Below, piece after piece: positions 22,346-34,220 of a stretch of 64,000 nucleotides of DNA. This DNA comes from Ophioderma brevispina. Taxonomy: Eukaryota; Echinodermata; Ophiuroidea; Amphilepidida; Ophiodermatidae. A program made the position numbers and the translations under genes. The notes under the pieces are model-generated. The model ran no database searches and had not been told where the DNA came from. It was given only the letters and a program-made list of their open reading frames with translations. The stretch spans positions 1 through 64,000 of the forward strand of contig JAMKCH010001725.1 of NCBI GenBank assembly GCA_023653785.1, written 5' to 3'. Each line of letters starts with the position of its first letter. Within the stretch, counting starts at the first letter, position 1.

Positions 22346-24544
22346 TGTCTCTTGTTGGGTGGTATTAGATGAATTCAGGAACGATAAGCTGGCTTCAATG
22401 CCTAGATATTAACTTATTTATATGGATCAATTAATGATAACATATCTGCAATATATCCGCAGACATTTGAAGCATTTGTTGCACAAAGGAAAGTCGGGTA
22501 TAACGTAGATATCCCCAATTAGGACAAAATCGCCAAAGCCAAGAGCTGCCAAGGTAATAGGGTCGGCGCTGCAGCGCCCCCGACTAAAAAAGGTATCGGT
22601 TTTTCCACTATACAAAACCCCTCCAATCGTTGGGTAATAATATGATTGCCCAGAGCAGAGCCTTGTAGACGATGGTGGCCAAGCCATTCAATATAGCAAC
22701 ATGCCCAACTGATCAGAATCGATTACAGCATGGTAGATTACAGAAATTAATGCATGTGGGCTTGTTTGGGTGATTCTATGGCCAAATAAGACTCGTCCTC
22801 GTTCGATATTTATCTATACAATAGATATTTTTTAATTCCATAGACTTGATCTTCAACTCCAACTATTGCTACTGAGAAAATATCGTTTGTACCAAATGAA
22901 GTTCAATATTTCGTCAAGAATTCGTTTTAACGTTTTAAACCAATTTAGGAGTTTGTGTCCGTCACCCCTGCAGCTTTGACTATGACCACCAGCCTTGATG
23001 AAAGGTTTCTTCTACCATAAATGAGAGTCCCTTCACTTACGTTGTCCACTACGAAATTATTATTGAAGAATTGGTATTTTATACGGTGTTCATGATTTAA
23101 GATAAAAAGATTATCTACGAGATCAATGTCAGATACTCTAGCTGTTGATAGAAAATGGAGCTAAATGGATAGCTAATTGGGTATTCGAAAACTGCACCGC
23201 ATTCTAAAATGGATCGAGTTAGTTGAGATTTTGATGGATGAGGTCCAAGGTACCCCATGGTCATGTTAAAATAGCTTGTATTCACATAGTTCCTCTTAGG
23301 TTAGGTACCTGTTGTTGGTGTCGGAGACAAAAGGGAATACAGTCCGAGACTTCGTTCCCATCAATCATTCTTCTTTCTTCTTTTCTCCTAGGTAACTGCA
23401 GGGAGGATTCTCGTTCCAGGAAGATTTTTAAGTTGTACTGATGGCATGTGTATTCCGGCAGAATGGCCAACATGATGGGAAACTTGACTGCTTGGATGGC
23501 TCTGATGTGAGCAGGATGCAATGAACCGAAACGTCATTTATCATAAAAGAGGTGGTGGACACTTCCTGGTGTATTCCGGTGCTCGACCCTAATACTGTCA
23601 GCTATGTTACTTTCAGTTAAAAAAATAAAAGTCTAGGTACAAAATCAAACCGTAACCATGGCTTCAAGAGTACTTCTGATTGTTTTTTGTTTGATTGTTT
23701 GTTTGTAATCCGTACCAACATGTGACGATCGTTCCAGACTAGTTCTTGGTAGTCTGTTTTTACGGAATAAATCGAATACTGTTCTCGTGATCAACACTCA
23801 ATGTTAATGAATAGCTCCGATCTGGAACGATTGTTACAACATATCCCCAGGATTGTAATTTGGTGGTCAACATCTTATATAATCATGCTAACTTGTCTCA
23901 GAGCAAAGTTCCCAGGAGGGAGTGGAGGAATGACGAAAGAGGGGAAGAAGAAACGTAGGAAATTCTGGGCGGTCTCAAACCAGTCCCATAACCGGGGATA
24001 CCACGCTACGACGGTGTCGCTGGTCCGGTGTAAAGAAACTGAGTGTCCCCCATGAGAGAGTGTCCTAGCTACCATAGCAACATGTACGGAATAAACTGTG
24101 ACCTTGTAGGCGAGGCAATTTTGGTAGAGTGTTGAAACAAATGATGCATACAGCACTCAATTGAGAACACAATAGACAGATGGGCGGTAGGACACTCAGT
24201 CACACGGACACTGTATTATATGACACCGGCACCCGATTTCGTGTCCATATGTGTCTTGTTCCGTTTTGTTCAAATAAAATATTGTTTAAAAGTTTTATTG
24301 ACGAAAACCCAAGAATATCTAGACAGTTTCCATTAAAATCAACCATATACTGAAGTGGTTGATAAGCAAAAAGGGCCAACCCATTACTGAAACGAAAGAA
24401 AACAAAAGCACTTTCCATTTCCACAAAACCTGTACTTGTTGTTAATGATTTGGAAGCATTAACAACACTATCTTTCAATTTACTGTACTTTGTAGAAAAT
24501 TAAAAACAATAAAATCAAAAACAACATCAACAAAACAAAAAACG
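22346..24544. other. Unassigned; may include more PLE debris
   Basis: No domain confidently read. The minus strand at 22427-22687 and 23282-23521 has 80-86-codon open frames that could be further PLE sequence, but no diagnostic motif is present. Around 24020-24215 the phrase CTGAGTGTCC occurs twice. Confidence 0.35.
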
Positions 24545-24548
24545 TTAA

Positions 24549-24909
24549 AGGCTGACTCAGAGATTTCCCAATGAGGGCGCACGCATTTTTCAAACAAATC
24601 TTGTTTTTTGCATATACATAATGCTTATCCATATACTAATCACTGTGTGAAATAACTAAGCTCAAATCGAAGTCTTTCCTATAGAAAATCACAACTAAAT
24701 TATAAAATTCCGGATCCGGAAATTTTGTTATACACAGTATCCTATGGCACTGTTATACTGTGCATAAATGTTTACTGCATGAAAGCGAAAAATCCGATTC
24801 ATCTCTAACCTTGGAATTAACCATTTTAGGTGACTATCTTTAATTCTAGATGATAATTTTTAATTACTACACACAAAAAATATATATATCGAAATCTCTG
24901 AGTCAGCCT
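24549..24909. mobile_element. TTAA-flanked MITE, family a
   Basis: Bounded by TTAA at 24545-24548 and 24910-24913. The 19-bp terminal inverted repeats AGGCTGACTCAGAGATTTC are perfect. 361 bp, non-coding. A diverged copy of the same family is spread over 24948-26484. TTAA target duplication is the hallmark of piggyBac-type elements, although these ends begin AGG rather than the usual CCY. Confidence 0.85.
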
Positions 24910-25054
24910 TTAAATGCATGTATACATTCGTATATTTTAAGGGAAAATGATTTCTAAATTTGTAACAAATTGTGTTTTTGCATGTTCATAATGTTTGTTC
25001 ACATATTATACACTTGTGTGAAATAGCTCAGCTCATACTGATGCCCTTCATATA

Positions 25055-26169
25055 GGGTTATAAATGAGAATCCCATTCTAGAAGTTTGGGGAGAAGGTTT
25101 GAAGATGTTTATCTAGAATATGAAGGGTGTTGAATCAGAAATTTTGGGTCCAACCCTTGGGAAATTTGGGGAACTTTGTAAAATAAGGGGTAAGATTAGT
25201 ACAGGGGTAAATTTGAAATCAAGTCCAAACGTGTTTCAATGTGCACCAATGTGCTTGTCTCATTATAAGGATTAAAAAGGTATAGTTTGTCTAGCTTCTG
25301 GCCTTTAGTTAAACATGTACAGCCCTATTAAGGTTCAAGGTCATCCTGGGTGTAAACCTTACCCAGTGTTCCGATTTTGTTGAAGCTGGTGTCAAATCGT
25401 TCGTCTTGCCTTATTTTACAATATTTGGCATTTGGTTTCGTAATTAGTGGGCAAAATGAAACAAGGGTCTACATAGTCTATAGGGGTTACCAACCTGACC
25501 TAAAAAATTGTATACAGAGCTTCTAGCAAGCATTAAAATGCAATTTTCGCTTAGTTGTGCCCAGGGCAACAATTTGACACCAGTTTCAACAAAATCTGAG
25601 CATTGCATATTTTTTGCCCAGATGACCTTGAACCCTATCAGGCCTGTAGCCTGTACTAAAATTTCCCCCTTAAAGGTGCAACGAGAGATTCGCTATCAGG
25701 CTGGTCCTAAAACCAAATCGAAAGTACTAATTTTTGCCCGGAGGTAAAGCTTTGCCATCAAAAATAACCCCCATTCTTAAAGGATTAAAGCCCTAAAGAA
25801 AGTTTATTTGGTACAAAAAATTGTGAAATTTCTAATTTCGTATAGGAGCAAATACGATTCAGCCTATGTTTATATATGAAATATAAGCAAATCAAAAATC
25901 ACCTTTCTTCTCTCTGTTAAAACTTCTTTAGCCAACTACGAGGTAAGAAAAGGAAATCTATGAGTGTCTAATCTATACATCAAAGACTATTATGACACAA
26001 TTTTCGATGCTCAAATCTCCCGTGAACCTTTAATTTACAAAGTTCCCCACATTTCCCAGAGATTGGACCCACAATTCTGATTCAGTCACCCTTCAAACTA
26101 TAGAAAAACCTCTTCAAAACTTCTTCTCTCCAAACTTCTAGATAGGATTCTCATTCAAAACGCCTACAA
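25055..26169. mobile_element. Foldback element nested in MITE copy
   Basis: The left arm (about 25062-25405) and right arm (about 25566-26158) are reverse complements. Shared blocks include ATGAGAATCC, TCTAGAAGTTTGG, GGGAAAT.TGGGGAACTTTG, TAGTACAGG, GGTTCAAGGTCATC and GATTTTGTTGAA.CTGGTG. The right arm is longer because it contains a TTAA MITE (25674-26029). No protein motif is seen. Confidence 0.8.
25674..26029. mobile_element. TTAA-flanked MITE, family b
   Basis: Flanked by TTAA at 25670-25673 and 26030-26033. Ends read AGGTGCAACGAGAGATT and, inward from the right, AGGTTCACGGGAGATTT. The opposite foldback arm reads straight across the insertion point (TTTGTAAAATAAGGGG), giving an empty-site comparison that confirms the insertion and its borders. 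Confidence 0.8.
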
Positions 26170-26304
26170 CAAAAATCACCACTTTGTAATACATTCCGGA
26201 TCCGTATCTTTTGTCACACACACATAGCTTATGTATCTTTATACTACATGACAGTTAACTACATCAACACGAAAATCCGATTCATCTTAACCTTAAATCT
26301 ACAG

Positions 26305-26408
26305 TGAAAACAATATAGACCTATACTACTACTAATTTAATATATGCTTCCCCCCCCCCTGAAAAGATATGTGCCCCCCCCCCCCGAAAAAGCTAGTTAC
26401 GCCACTGG
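26305..26408. mobile_element. Short DNA-element fragment with CAGTGGCGTAACTAG end
   Basis: The right border, read inward, is CAGTGGCGTAACTAGC, followed by two C runs on the plus strand near 26350 and 26381. The flanking sequence on both sides aligns with the intact family-a MITE, so this is an insertion. The opposite end is not clear. Confidence 0.55.
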
Positions 26409-26514
26409 GTCACTATCTTTAGTTCTGACTAGTTTTAATTAATACACGACAATGTATATTTTGAAATCAACTGATTCCTTATTCACCACATCGCCTCAAT
26501 TAACTAATTGCTTT

Positions 26515-26790
26515 TGATCTTAAATTCATCATCATCAGGCCTCCGTCAGTCGCAGCGACTATGGATAAAGCGCCCACTTTGAGTGGGCGCAAAGCCAGAG
26601 CAATTGCTATGGAGATCCGTATTTTGCCCATGCACATGAATCCCCCTCTCCACCTTGATACAATCCCAAGGACGTCGAAGAAACTATACAGTTTGGTGCC
26701 AGCAGCGTCGCCGGAGTTGCCGAACTGGTGCTGAGTATAAGCATTCCGTCGCCTACGGTACTCCAACTCCGTAAAGTTGGATCGTAAATT
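26515..26790 (-). repeat. GC-rich block resembling a widespread invertebrate repeat
   Basis: The sequence has higher GC than its flanks and contains CATCATCATCAGGCCTCCGT at 26527 and a small hairpin GCGCCCACTTTGAGTGGGCGC at 26569-26589. The minus strand has a 98-codon open frame including RPLKVGALSIVAATDGGL. I associate this wording with a dispersed repeat in marine invertebrates, from memory and unverified. No protein function can be assigned. Confidence 0.4.
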
Positions 26791-27115
26791 AACCACTTCT
26801 TCTCCGTTGATCTTAAATTACCACACTTCTTACCCCACAACGTAATCTTAATGCACCGGGAACCCGCTTAACCACCATAAAACACCAAATCAGCGAGCAT
26901 TCTTAAGACACTACTTATCCCTAAATGTACAAGACCCTTTGAATCAAGTTATATAGGCGATATTATATGACTCGTGTGTGCGATATACCTAGATTTCCTT
27001 TCCAAACCACATTATGCCATCGGTATGGTTTGTAATGGGATGACAGCATACCGTACTTTATAATCGCCTCCCTGGGTACGGAGACGACCCTGCGTTTAAA
27101 TGAATTGATGCTTAA

Positions 27116-27404
27116 AGGTCCCATGAAATGAGAAATAACCTACTACAAATCTTTACGGGACATCCCATTCCAATCAACCCTGGCCAAAAAAAAATACCCT
27201 ACCAGTGACATCATTAGTGAAACTATTTATTTTCAGTCAGTTTCATGAATAAGATTCACACCAGTCACCTGAATTTCTATTACTCTCTGAAAAATCAATA
27301 GTTCACTAATGATGTCATCACCACCCAAATATTGAATGCTTTCTTGTCCCTCCTTGTAGACTGACATCAAACCACATTAATTCTATTTGCACGTCCTGGG
27401 ACCT
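27116..27404. mobile_element. TTAA-flanked MITE, family c
   Basis: TTAA at 27112-27115 and 27405-27408. Ends AGGTCCCATGAAATG and, inward from the right, AGGTCCCAGGACGTG. The interior is an imperfect hairpin: GTGACATCATTAGTGAA near 27207 pairs with TTCACTAATGATGTCAT near 27303. 289 bp, non-coding. Confidence 0.85.
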
Positions 27405-27689
27405 TTAACAGCCAAGATCGTACACGTTTGCACTTTTACCAACCAATTGCATGAAATCATGACATAATGTTCTCATATGGATGAGTTCACTTCCAGTTTT
27501 GACCTTTGCAGATTGATGACTTAATGACGGATTAGTTTGTGGCCACGTGCAACTAATAAGGCTTCCTTAGGTAGATTAACCAGCTGTCTCCTCTTTCTCT
27601 TGTTAGATTTGTGTGTCCCATTATTACCTAGAGCTGCATCCAATTTTCTACATAAGTTCTCAGAGCCTGGGATTCCTTGTTCTTTACCT

Positions 27690-27770
27690 TAAGTGTCAAT
27701 CTAAAAAACCTTCCGTTAGTGCCCAAGGGGGGGGGGGGGGGGGGGTTCATAGGGACCAACCCAGATAGCC
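27690..27770. repeat. Poly-G module, copy 1
   Basis: CTTAAGTGTCAA, CCGTTAGTGCCCAAG, a run of 19 G, then TAGGGACCAACCC. The same module occurs at 28265-28315 and in inverse at 28445-28495. Confidence 0.65.
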
Positions 27771-28264
27771 ACTTTCCCATGGTGGTTTGATCAGACACTA
27801 ACACAAGTGAAAGTGGTCCCGTATAACCCATAACACAATAAAATTGAATCCCGAACTTTGACCTATGACCTAGGCCCAATTAAAATTGGGTCACTCTCCG
27901 AAAAGGAGTGGTTCGGCACATTTTCCATTCCTCTGCAACTCCCATATTAAGGTTTTGACAAATAATTCATTATATCTCTCTAGAATAACAATTAAAATAT
28001 CATGAAACTTCGCCAAATTTAATACCATCTTGTTATTTTTCTTCTCAGCAAACTTCAAAATCACCTTATTTTTCCCATAACTTACACAGTTTTAAGAGCA
28101 CGTCAGACAAAATTAAAATTGATGCTATCAGCATATAAAATGTTATTTGATTTAATTATTATTAAGTATTAATTATTGCCTCCTAGGTATATATCTCAAG
28201 CAAATAAACCCAAGATTTAATTACTTTAATTTTTTACATTAGTAAAAATATCTAGATTTTTTTT

Positions 28265-28320
28265 TTTCACTTCCGTTAGTGCCCAGGGGGGGGGGGTGTT
28301 AGGGACCCAACCTAATTATT
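28265..28320. repeat. Poly-G module, copy 2
   Basis: CTTCCGTTAGTGCCCAG followed by 11 G and TTAGGGACCCAACC. Confidence 0.65.
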
Positions 28321-28444
28321 CGAATGACGCGTGGGGGCGGATTGATTTTTTTTAGTATCAGGAAAGCGTATATTCCATAATCAGACAATTGCAACACTCC
28401 TGAAAAATTTGTTTGCGTAACCGAGAAATCGCAAATAAATCAAA

Positions 28445-28495
28445 GTTGGTGCTATGGACCCCCCCCCCCCCCCCTTTGGGCAACTTAAGTGTTAA
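28445..28495. repeat. Poly-G module, copy 3 (inverted)
   Basis: GTTGGTGCTATGGAC, a run of 16 C, TTTGGGCAACTTAAGTG: the reverse complement of the module. Copies 2 and 3 face each other across about 130 bp and could be the ends of one small element. Confidence 0.6.
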
Positions 28496-30745
28496 ATTTC
28501 CATTTCTTTCCTCCTTCTTTCTCACAGTATGTGTGTAACTTTGATTGTAAATCGATCGTGGTTTTTAGCATACGTTGCCATCTGAATCATTATTTGCTTT
28601 TTGGTTTTTTTTTCTTCCTTCACTCACCGTGTTCGTTTGGTTATTCAAAAGATTATTTTTTTTTTAAAAAATTCCTTCCTCAAACGCGCCAAATCGCAAT
28701 ATCCGGGTAGTTGGGCCCATAAACGTGTTTTTTTATATTGCATCATCGTATAAGAATCGTGAGAAAAAAAGTGCTGGGTTTCTGTGTAGCGAGCTTCATG
28801 TTAACTAAAGTCAAATGAAATTAAACTTTCAAATAAATTGGATCTACGGAATATTTTTGAACAACCAAATTCCTGACAATCCTAAAACCAAAACCGATTC
28901 CAGATTCTGGCATGAAACCGCGCGGTTGACCATACTAAAGGGTGCATTAATTGAAATGAACCACCACTATTATCCACCTCTCTATTACCTCCAGCCTGTG
29001 GATATTTTGGTTATTGACATACATTCAATATTTTTTTTACCCACAATTAAAACCGTGTTTGGACACCTCATCAATGAAAGAAACCGCATAAAGACTTTAA
29101 TAAAATTCAAATTATGAATTGTGCCTCAAAAAGCAATAAACAGCACGTACAAATTGGCTTTGTGAATTTTTGGGGGCACTATTTGGGTCCTAAAATAGCT
29201 TTAGCTTAAATCTAAGCAGGACAAATTCACTACATCAAAGAAGGGTTTACCTGTATAACATAATTAATCATTTTAATTAAGATAATTAATAATTACAATT
29301 GGTTTATAAACATTACCCCTTTGAGTTATGATAATCATGATAATAAGAATATACAATCTATTTTCATATAGCCTCTCTCCCGACTTGCCTAAAGAAGATG
29401 CCATTGGACATTTGGCTATAATCTATGACTATTTGTACATTTTTTCTGCCTGAAGACATTCATATCACAAGTAAATGAAAGGCTAGAATTAACAACAAGG
29501 CTACCCTTGGGGGCCTGCTATAAAACAACACCATCAGAGTGAACTGAATTCTTACACATAGTTCTTCCTACGATATCGATTGAAACATAAGGGTTGGCTT
29601 TTTCAAAAAAAAACCGCCAACTGACCGTTGACGGTGGTTCATGGTGTTTTTGTTTGAGACAATATTGCATTGTTTAGAACCCGGCTCACCGAAAATAACC
29701 GGGCGGCAATCGGCGAGTACTGGTGGTTAGATGGTTTGAAGCCATCCCTAAATACGTCATATATGCTAATTAAATGCACCTTAATAAATACCACAAAAAT
29801 ACTCAAAAGTTGAAGTCAATAATAACTTGAACTACAAGCAAAGGGGTATATATAAAGGGTATATACAAGCAAATTAGGTAAATTTTATTTTGACCCCTCT
29901 CACCTTCTGATGAAAGTATTGGATCATGATTTGCCAATCACTTAGTATTTGGTTAGGTTTGGACTAAAGGTTATTATTATATCAAAATTAATAACACCTT
30001 GCATTGGTTACCCTGACAAAACACATAGATTTTAAAATTATTCACAAATGCAAGGCCAATTCTTCTCTCTCCAATTTCACCTAAATGGATTGGAGAGATA
30101 ACAATTGCCTTGCATGTGACAAGTTTCACGGAAGAAACTCACGCATGATATATTTTTAAACTACTATTTAACGAGGGATTTGTGTACGCGGAACATTCAC
30201 CCATTACAACACTTACAATGACTTAGGCCCAAAAAAAATTGTCTCAGCTTCTTTTGAATAAAAAGCTATGTGGTATGCTTTTTTGCAAAACAAGCTATGA
30301 CCATGGATTTTGTTTATTTAAATTGTGCCGTGGTGTTTTTAGATAATCTACAATATGGTGCCCTCCAATGCCTCTTCTTCTTCTGCTTTCAACGTTTCAA
30401 GGCAATAAAAAAACTCCCACAATGAAAAAAAAGCAATATAGGTTTCAGGTTTATTTTCCATCTCATTGCACATGTACATAAATATAAATAGGTTTAATGA
30501 ATTAAAATATTAAATGGTATTTATTCCAATTATCTGTCAGTCAATACTCGCAATGCATGTAGGCCTTCTTATAGCAGATACCCACGGGATAAAAAAATAG
30601 AGCATATGGCAATTACAAGATAAATCAACTGAAAGACTTAGAAAAAAGTAAGATAAAAGATTAGACAACTGTTTTACACCACAGTAATTACCTATATTTG
30701 AAAATATCATGCACTTGATGAAAGTGGCGACGTTTTAACCTTCGC
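28496..30745. other. Gene-poor AT-rich stretch
   Basis: A 100-codon open frame at 28815-29117 has no recognisable domain and its composition matches the AT-rich surroundings. Nothing else supported. Confidence 0.4.
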
Positions 30746-30878
30746 CCTTAACCCGTGGTTTAAAAACACGCTTTAAACTACACCCGAACAAAGTCTAAGT
30801 TTAACAAGGTTTTATACCTTTTAACAATGTTCGGCTACAATTTAAACAGCGTTTAAGTTAAACATGGTTGAGAATTGT
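30746..30878. repeat. Imperfect hairpin, possible MITE core
   Basis: AACC..GTTTAA, ACGCTTTAAACT and CCGAACAAAGT in 30746-30805 face their approximate complements in 30820-30878. Terminal repeats were not resolved. Confidence 0.45.
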
Positions 30879-31264
30879 GTTTTTTTAGCGGCTTATAAAT
30901 TGAGATATAACCAGTGATTACGTTAACAAAACACGTTTGAGAATACGGCCATGATGATTAAGTAATAAGTTAAGCCAAATAACAAGAAATCCGAATTTCC
31001 ACTTTTCTTCTTTTTTTCCCCAAAATTTTTAGACACAATTCGTGTCAAGAAAATCACTGATTATCGCCCTACATTAAAATAAAAAAGAACAGCAACTTTG
31101 CAATGTGAAAAAGGAAGTGTACAAATCGCCCCCGCGCATAGAGCTAATGAGCCTACATCTATTTTTGTAAAAGCTAGACGCGAGTGGAAACGAGACATTT
31201 TTGGGCCTTAATTTATTCATTCAGGGTACTAGAGATAAGTATGTTGTCTATGTCGATGGCTTTT

Positions 31265-34220
31265 TGTAACCTTCTTCTTCTTCTTGCGTATGAGGCAGCA
31301 GCTTAATATGTTGTAGACGGTGGGCCAGCGCACTGTTGATTGGTTGGGGGTTGAGAAGGTCTATGTCCACCGGTGGACAAAAGGTAGTCACTCAATGAGA
31401 ATTGTGATCCGCAGTCTGTGATGGAGAGCCCACATTGGCAGACTGGATGGTCGCAGCCCCCATCGGCCGGTGATTTGCTGTTGAAGGACCGCTCCTGTGC
31501 GACCGGTTAAATTGACCCATTCCCTTGCGTGGAAGATCGCTACCAGGTGTTAGTTTTTTCCTGTCATAGGTGGAACAGTGAGTTGGTCTAGTCTTGAGGT
31601 ATCTATCTATTCCCATGGAGAGTTTAGGGCAGCGTGTCGACAGAAAGGTCGACGAGAGCCCAGTCTCTCTGTCTGCCGAGCTTGTGTGATTCTTTGACAG
31701 TGTTTTGCAACAGGTGCTTGTTGTCCCCAGAAAAGCATATTCACAGTTTGTACGTGTGGTGTTCTCCTCCGCAGCACTGCAGGCGCAATGCCTGAAAGCA
31801 ACTGTAGAACTCGGATGGACTGGAACGGAGGCATCATTAATGGTTCTCCATGTCTCGTTCAGTACTGTGTCCAGCTTCTTTGTGTGAGATCTGTTGCAAA
31901 CACACCATGCTGGAGCGGCAATATTCATCAGCGCTGTATACCAGATACAGTTGGCGCCTACGTACGCGAGGTGCTGCCGGTAATTAAGCGGGCCGCCCGG
32001 TCGAGCTTCACTCACGATGGTTGGTGTAGGATGGCATGGCAAGGCGCTCCATTGAGGATTGATTTGAGCCTGGCGAGGACCTCTTTGGTGTTGAGATGGG
32101 AGGCAGTAGCGGGTGGTCTTGACTTCCTCTCATCTTCAGTCTCCATGTCTTGAGAATGCTGCAAGTAGGGCCATAACTGCAGTAAGTTAACTTTTCTCTG
32201 TCTGTCCATCTGCTGTCCGAGTGGAGGAGTGCAAGATCGGCGGCGTAGCCATATTGTCTAGATGTTGTTTGAGGTAGGGTCGCTTATATACAAGTTGAAC
32301 AGCCTGGAAGCCAGTAACAGATCCTTGTGGTACTTCTACCGTTCCCTCAGACGACGCAGACAACTACTGCCCATCACTGGTCTTGAGAATAAGCTGCGGT
32401 TGCAAGCATGTATCATATGAATTGTTACAAAGGGGGGCCGATCCGGGATGGTCTTGAAAGGCTTGAGTGTAGGCGTGGTGCCACACGGTTTCGTATCTGC
32501 AGTAAGGTCCACCAAATGACGCCTGCCTTACGACCTTTTCAAACTTTCTTTCATATCTTTGTGGAGTTTTAACAATCTGGTGGACAGGCTCCGGCCGCGG
32601 CGCAATCTGCTTGTTCGCAGAGCAGATGGGGTTGCGAACGACAGGCTCAAGGACGGGCTCAAGGAGTTTGAAGACAACACACAGTAGTGATTTAAGGAGG
32701 TAATTCCGGTTTCGACAGGCTTGTTTGTTTGGGGAGTGCGATGATAGTAGCCCTCCCTCTAATCTTCTTGGGTAAAGGACTGGTTAGTAAGAGCAACATG
32801 TGTATAAATCTCTTGGAGCCATTCAAGACATCTTGGGCCGCACTGCATCAGGAATTCCGCCTGGTATGTTATCAGGCCCCGTGCCTTTCCTTTCCGCTCT
32901 TTAGTTTGCTGATAGCAGAGGTAAGCTAATTAGTGAGAAGGGTGTTGAGAGTGACCCGTCCACGCCGGGGGCTCGAACGAAGTTTGGTGATATTTTTTTA
33001 ACAGAGCGAGTGTGATCCTTATCTTTAAACGACCATTTGCGAGGAGTTGCTCAGCATTGAGTTGGAAGTTCTGACATTTCGATGGATTGGAAATTCCTGC
33101 CGGTGAGGCGGTTTATAAGCTCCAGGCCTTCCTGCTAGAGTTGAGAATTCGATTTTCTTGGACCATCTCCTCCCAGTGCTTACGGCATTTCCTGTCCAAG
33201 CAGTTTGACAGATCTGAAGTCTTGGATATCGCTTCTTCCCGGGGTTCAGAATTCAGGAAATTATTGTATCACATTTCCTCATCCCAAGATGGCGATAAAC
33301 TGTGACGACAGCCACGTGGATGGTCTTCTTTGCTAAATTAATAAAATTCACACTGCCTGTGTAAGAATTTGTTCTCCAGGTTGGGGGAGGTTGATGTCGG
33401 AGGTTGGCACTTCTGAATCACTGGTCCCCGTCTGCCTTGTCGGAAGTTCCACCTTTTCACTGGTTTTGTGGTACAGGCTTGCAAGGCTCTCCTGAACGAT
33501 CAGGTAAGGGGAGGGGTAAGTGTGTTTTTCTTTTCTCTCTTTTTCCCCTTATCGGAAAGCGGTCGAGACCTTACGGTGACCGAGATGGTGTCCATATTTG
33601 CAAATGCAAGTTCGGGATTTGTAGTTGTATTCCACCTTCAAGAGTGAGAAACTGTCTAGTTGCTGGGGTCGTGCAAAAGTTGAACGCACCGGATTGGGAA
33701 GCCCAGTCCTCTAGGGTTGCTTTCTCATGTTTGATTCCTGTAACCCCAGGTATGTTGTGACTGTTAAAGAACTTCACCATCGTAACTTCTAAGTGACCCT
33801 AAGTGGTAGAGGAGGCCCCTGCTTTAAGCCGATGGTTAGGTGGGTTGTAGACATTGGTGACATTAACACCTGTAATTTGGGTCGTTGCCCATTCCAGGGT
33901 TGAATCTGCAGATGAGGTTGCAATGTGTTTTCATTGATCTGAGGTACAAGCAAAGGTGGCAATCCCGTGGTAGCGCTTCTCAGTGTGTGCAGCTTGAATG
34001 GAACTTCAGTTGTGTATGTCCTCTTGGAGGAGAATCGCGGTGACTTTATGGTTTTTGTGTAAGGTGTTCGATGATGTTGATCTTTGCCGTAGCGAGACCT
34101 TCCACGTTCAGTTGAAGCACGGGTCCAGCTGACTTGACATCCGGTTATCCTGCCCTTATAAGGGCACGGTTCAGACACAAATAACACAATAAAATTGTGG
34201 CCTCTTCTGCCGGGCATGAT
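31265..34220 (-). pseudogene. LINE 3: near full-length decayed non-LTR retrotransposon
   Basis: Reading from high to low coordinates: an AP-endonuclease domain with LQLNVEGLATAKINIIEHL (about 34117-34060), GVNVTNVYNPPNHRL (33870) and FNSHN (33770). Then reverse transcriptase with AISKLKSGK (32915), an RRGRS..H...KL block, VPQGSV (32330) and QYGYAADLALLHSD (32259-32218), where the YADD box is read YAAD. Then a C-terminal region with LLSGIAPAVLRRRT (31795). The 3' end is a short CTT/GAAG-repeat tail at 31271-31287. Many frameshifts make it inactive. About 2.95 kb suits a single-ORF LINE lacking its extreme 5' end. Jockey/CR1-like superfamily; exact clade not determined. It is the same family as LINE 6 at 61-62.5 kb. 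Confidence 0.9.

Larger units (their letters stand above)
24948..26484. mobile_element. Second copy of MITE family a, split by nested insertions
   Basis: 24948-25054 aligns with the left part of 24549-24909 (TTTTTGCAT, CATAATG, TGTGTGAAATA, AGCTCA). 26170-26484 aligns with its right part (ATTCCGGATCCG, AAAATCCGATTCATCT, CACTATCTTTA.TTCT, GAAATC). The intact copy runs straight through the junction, so the sequence between 25055 and 26169 is an insertion. A further small insertion lies near 26305-26408. Confidence 0.7.
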
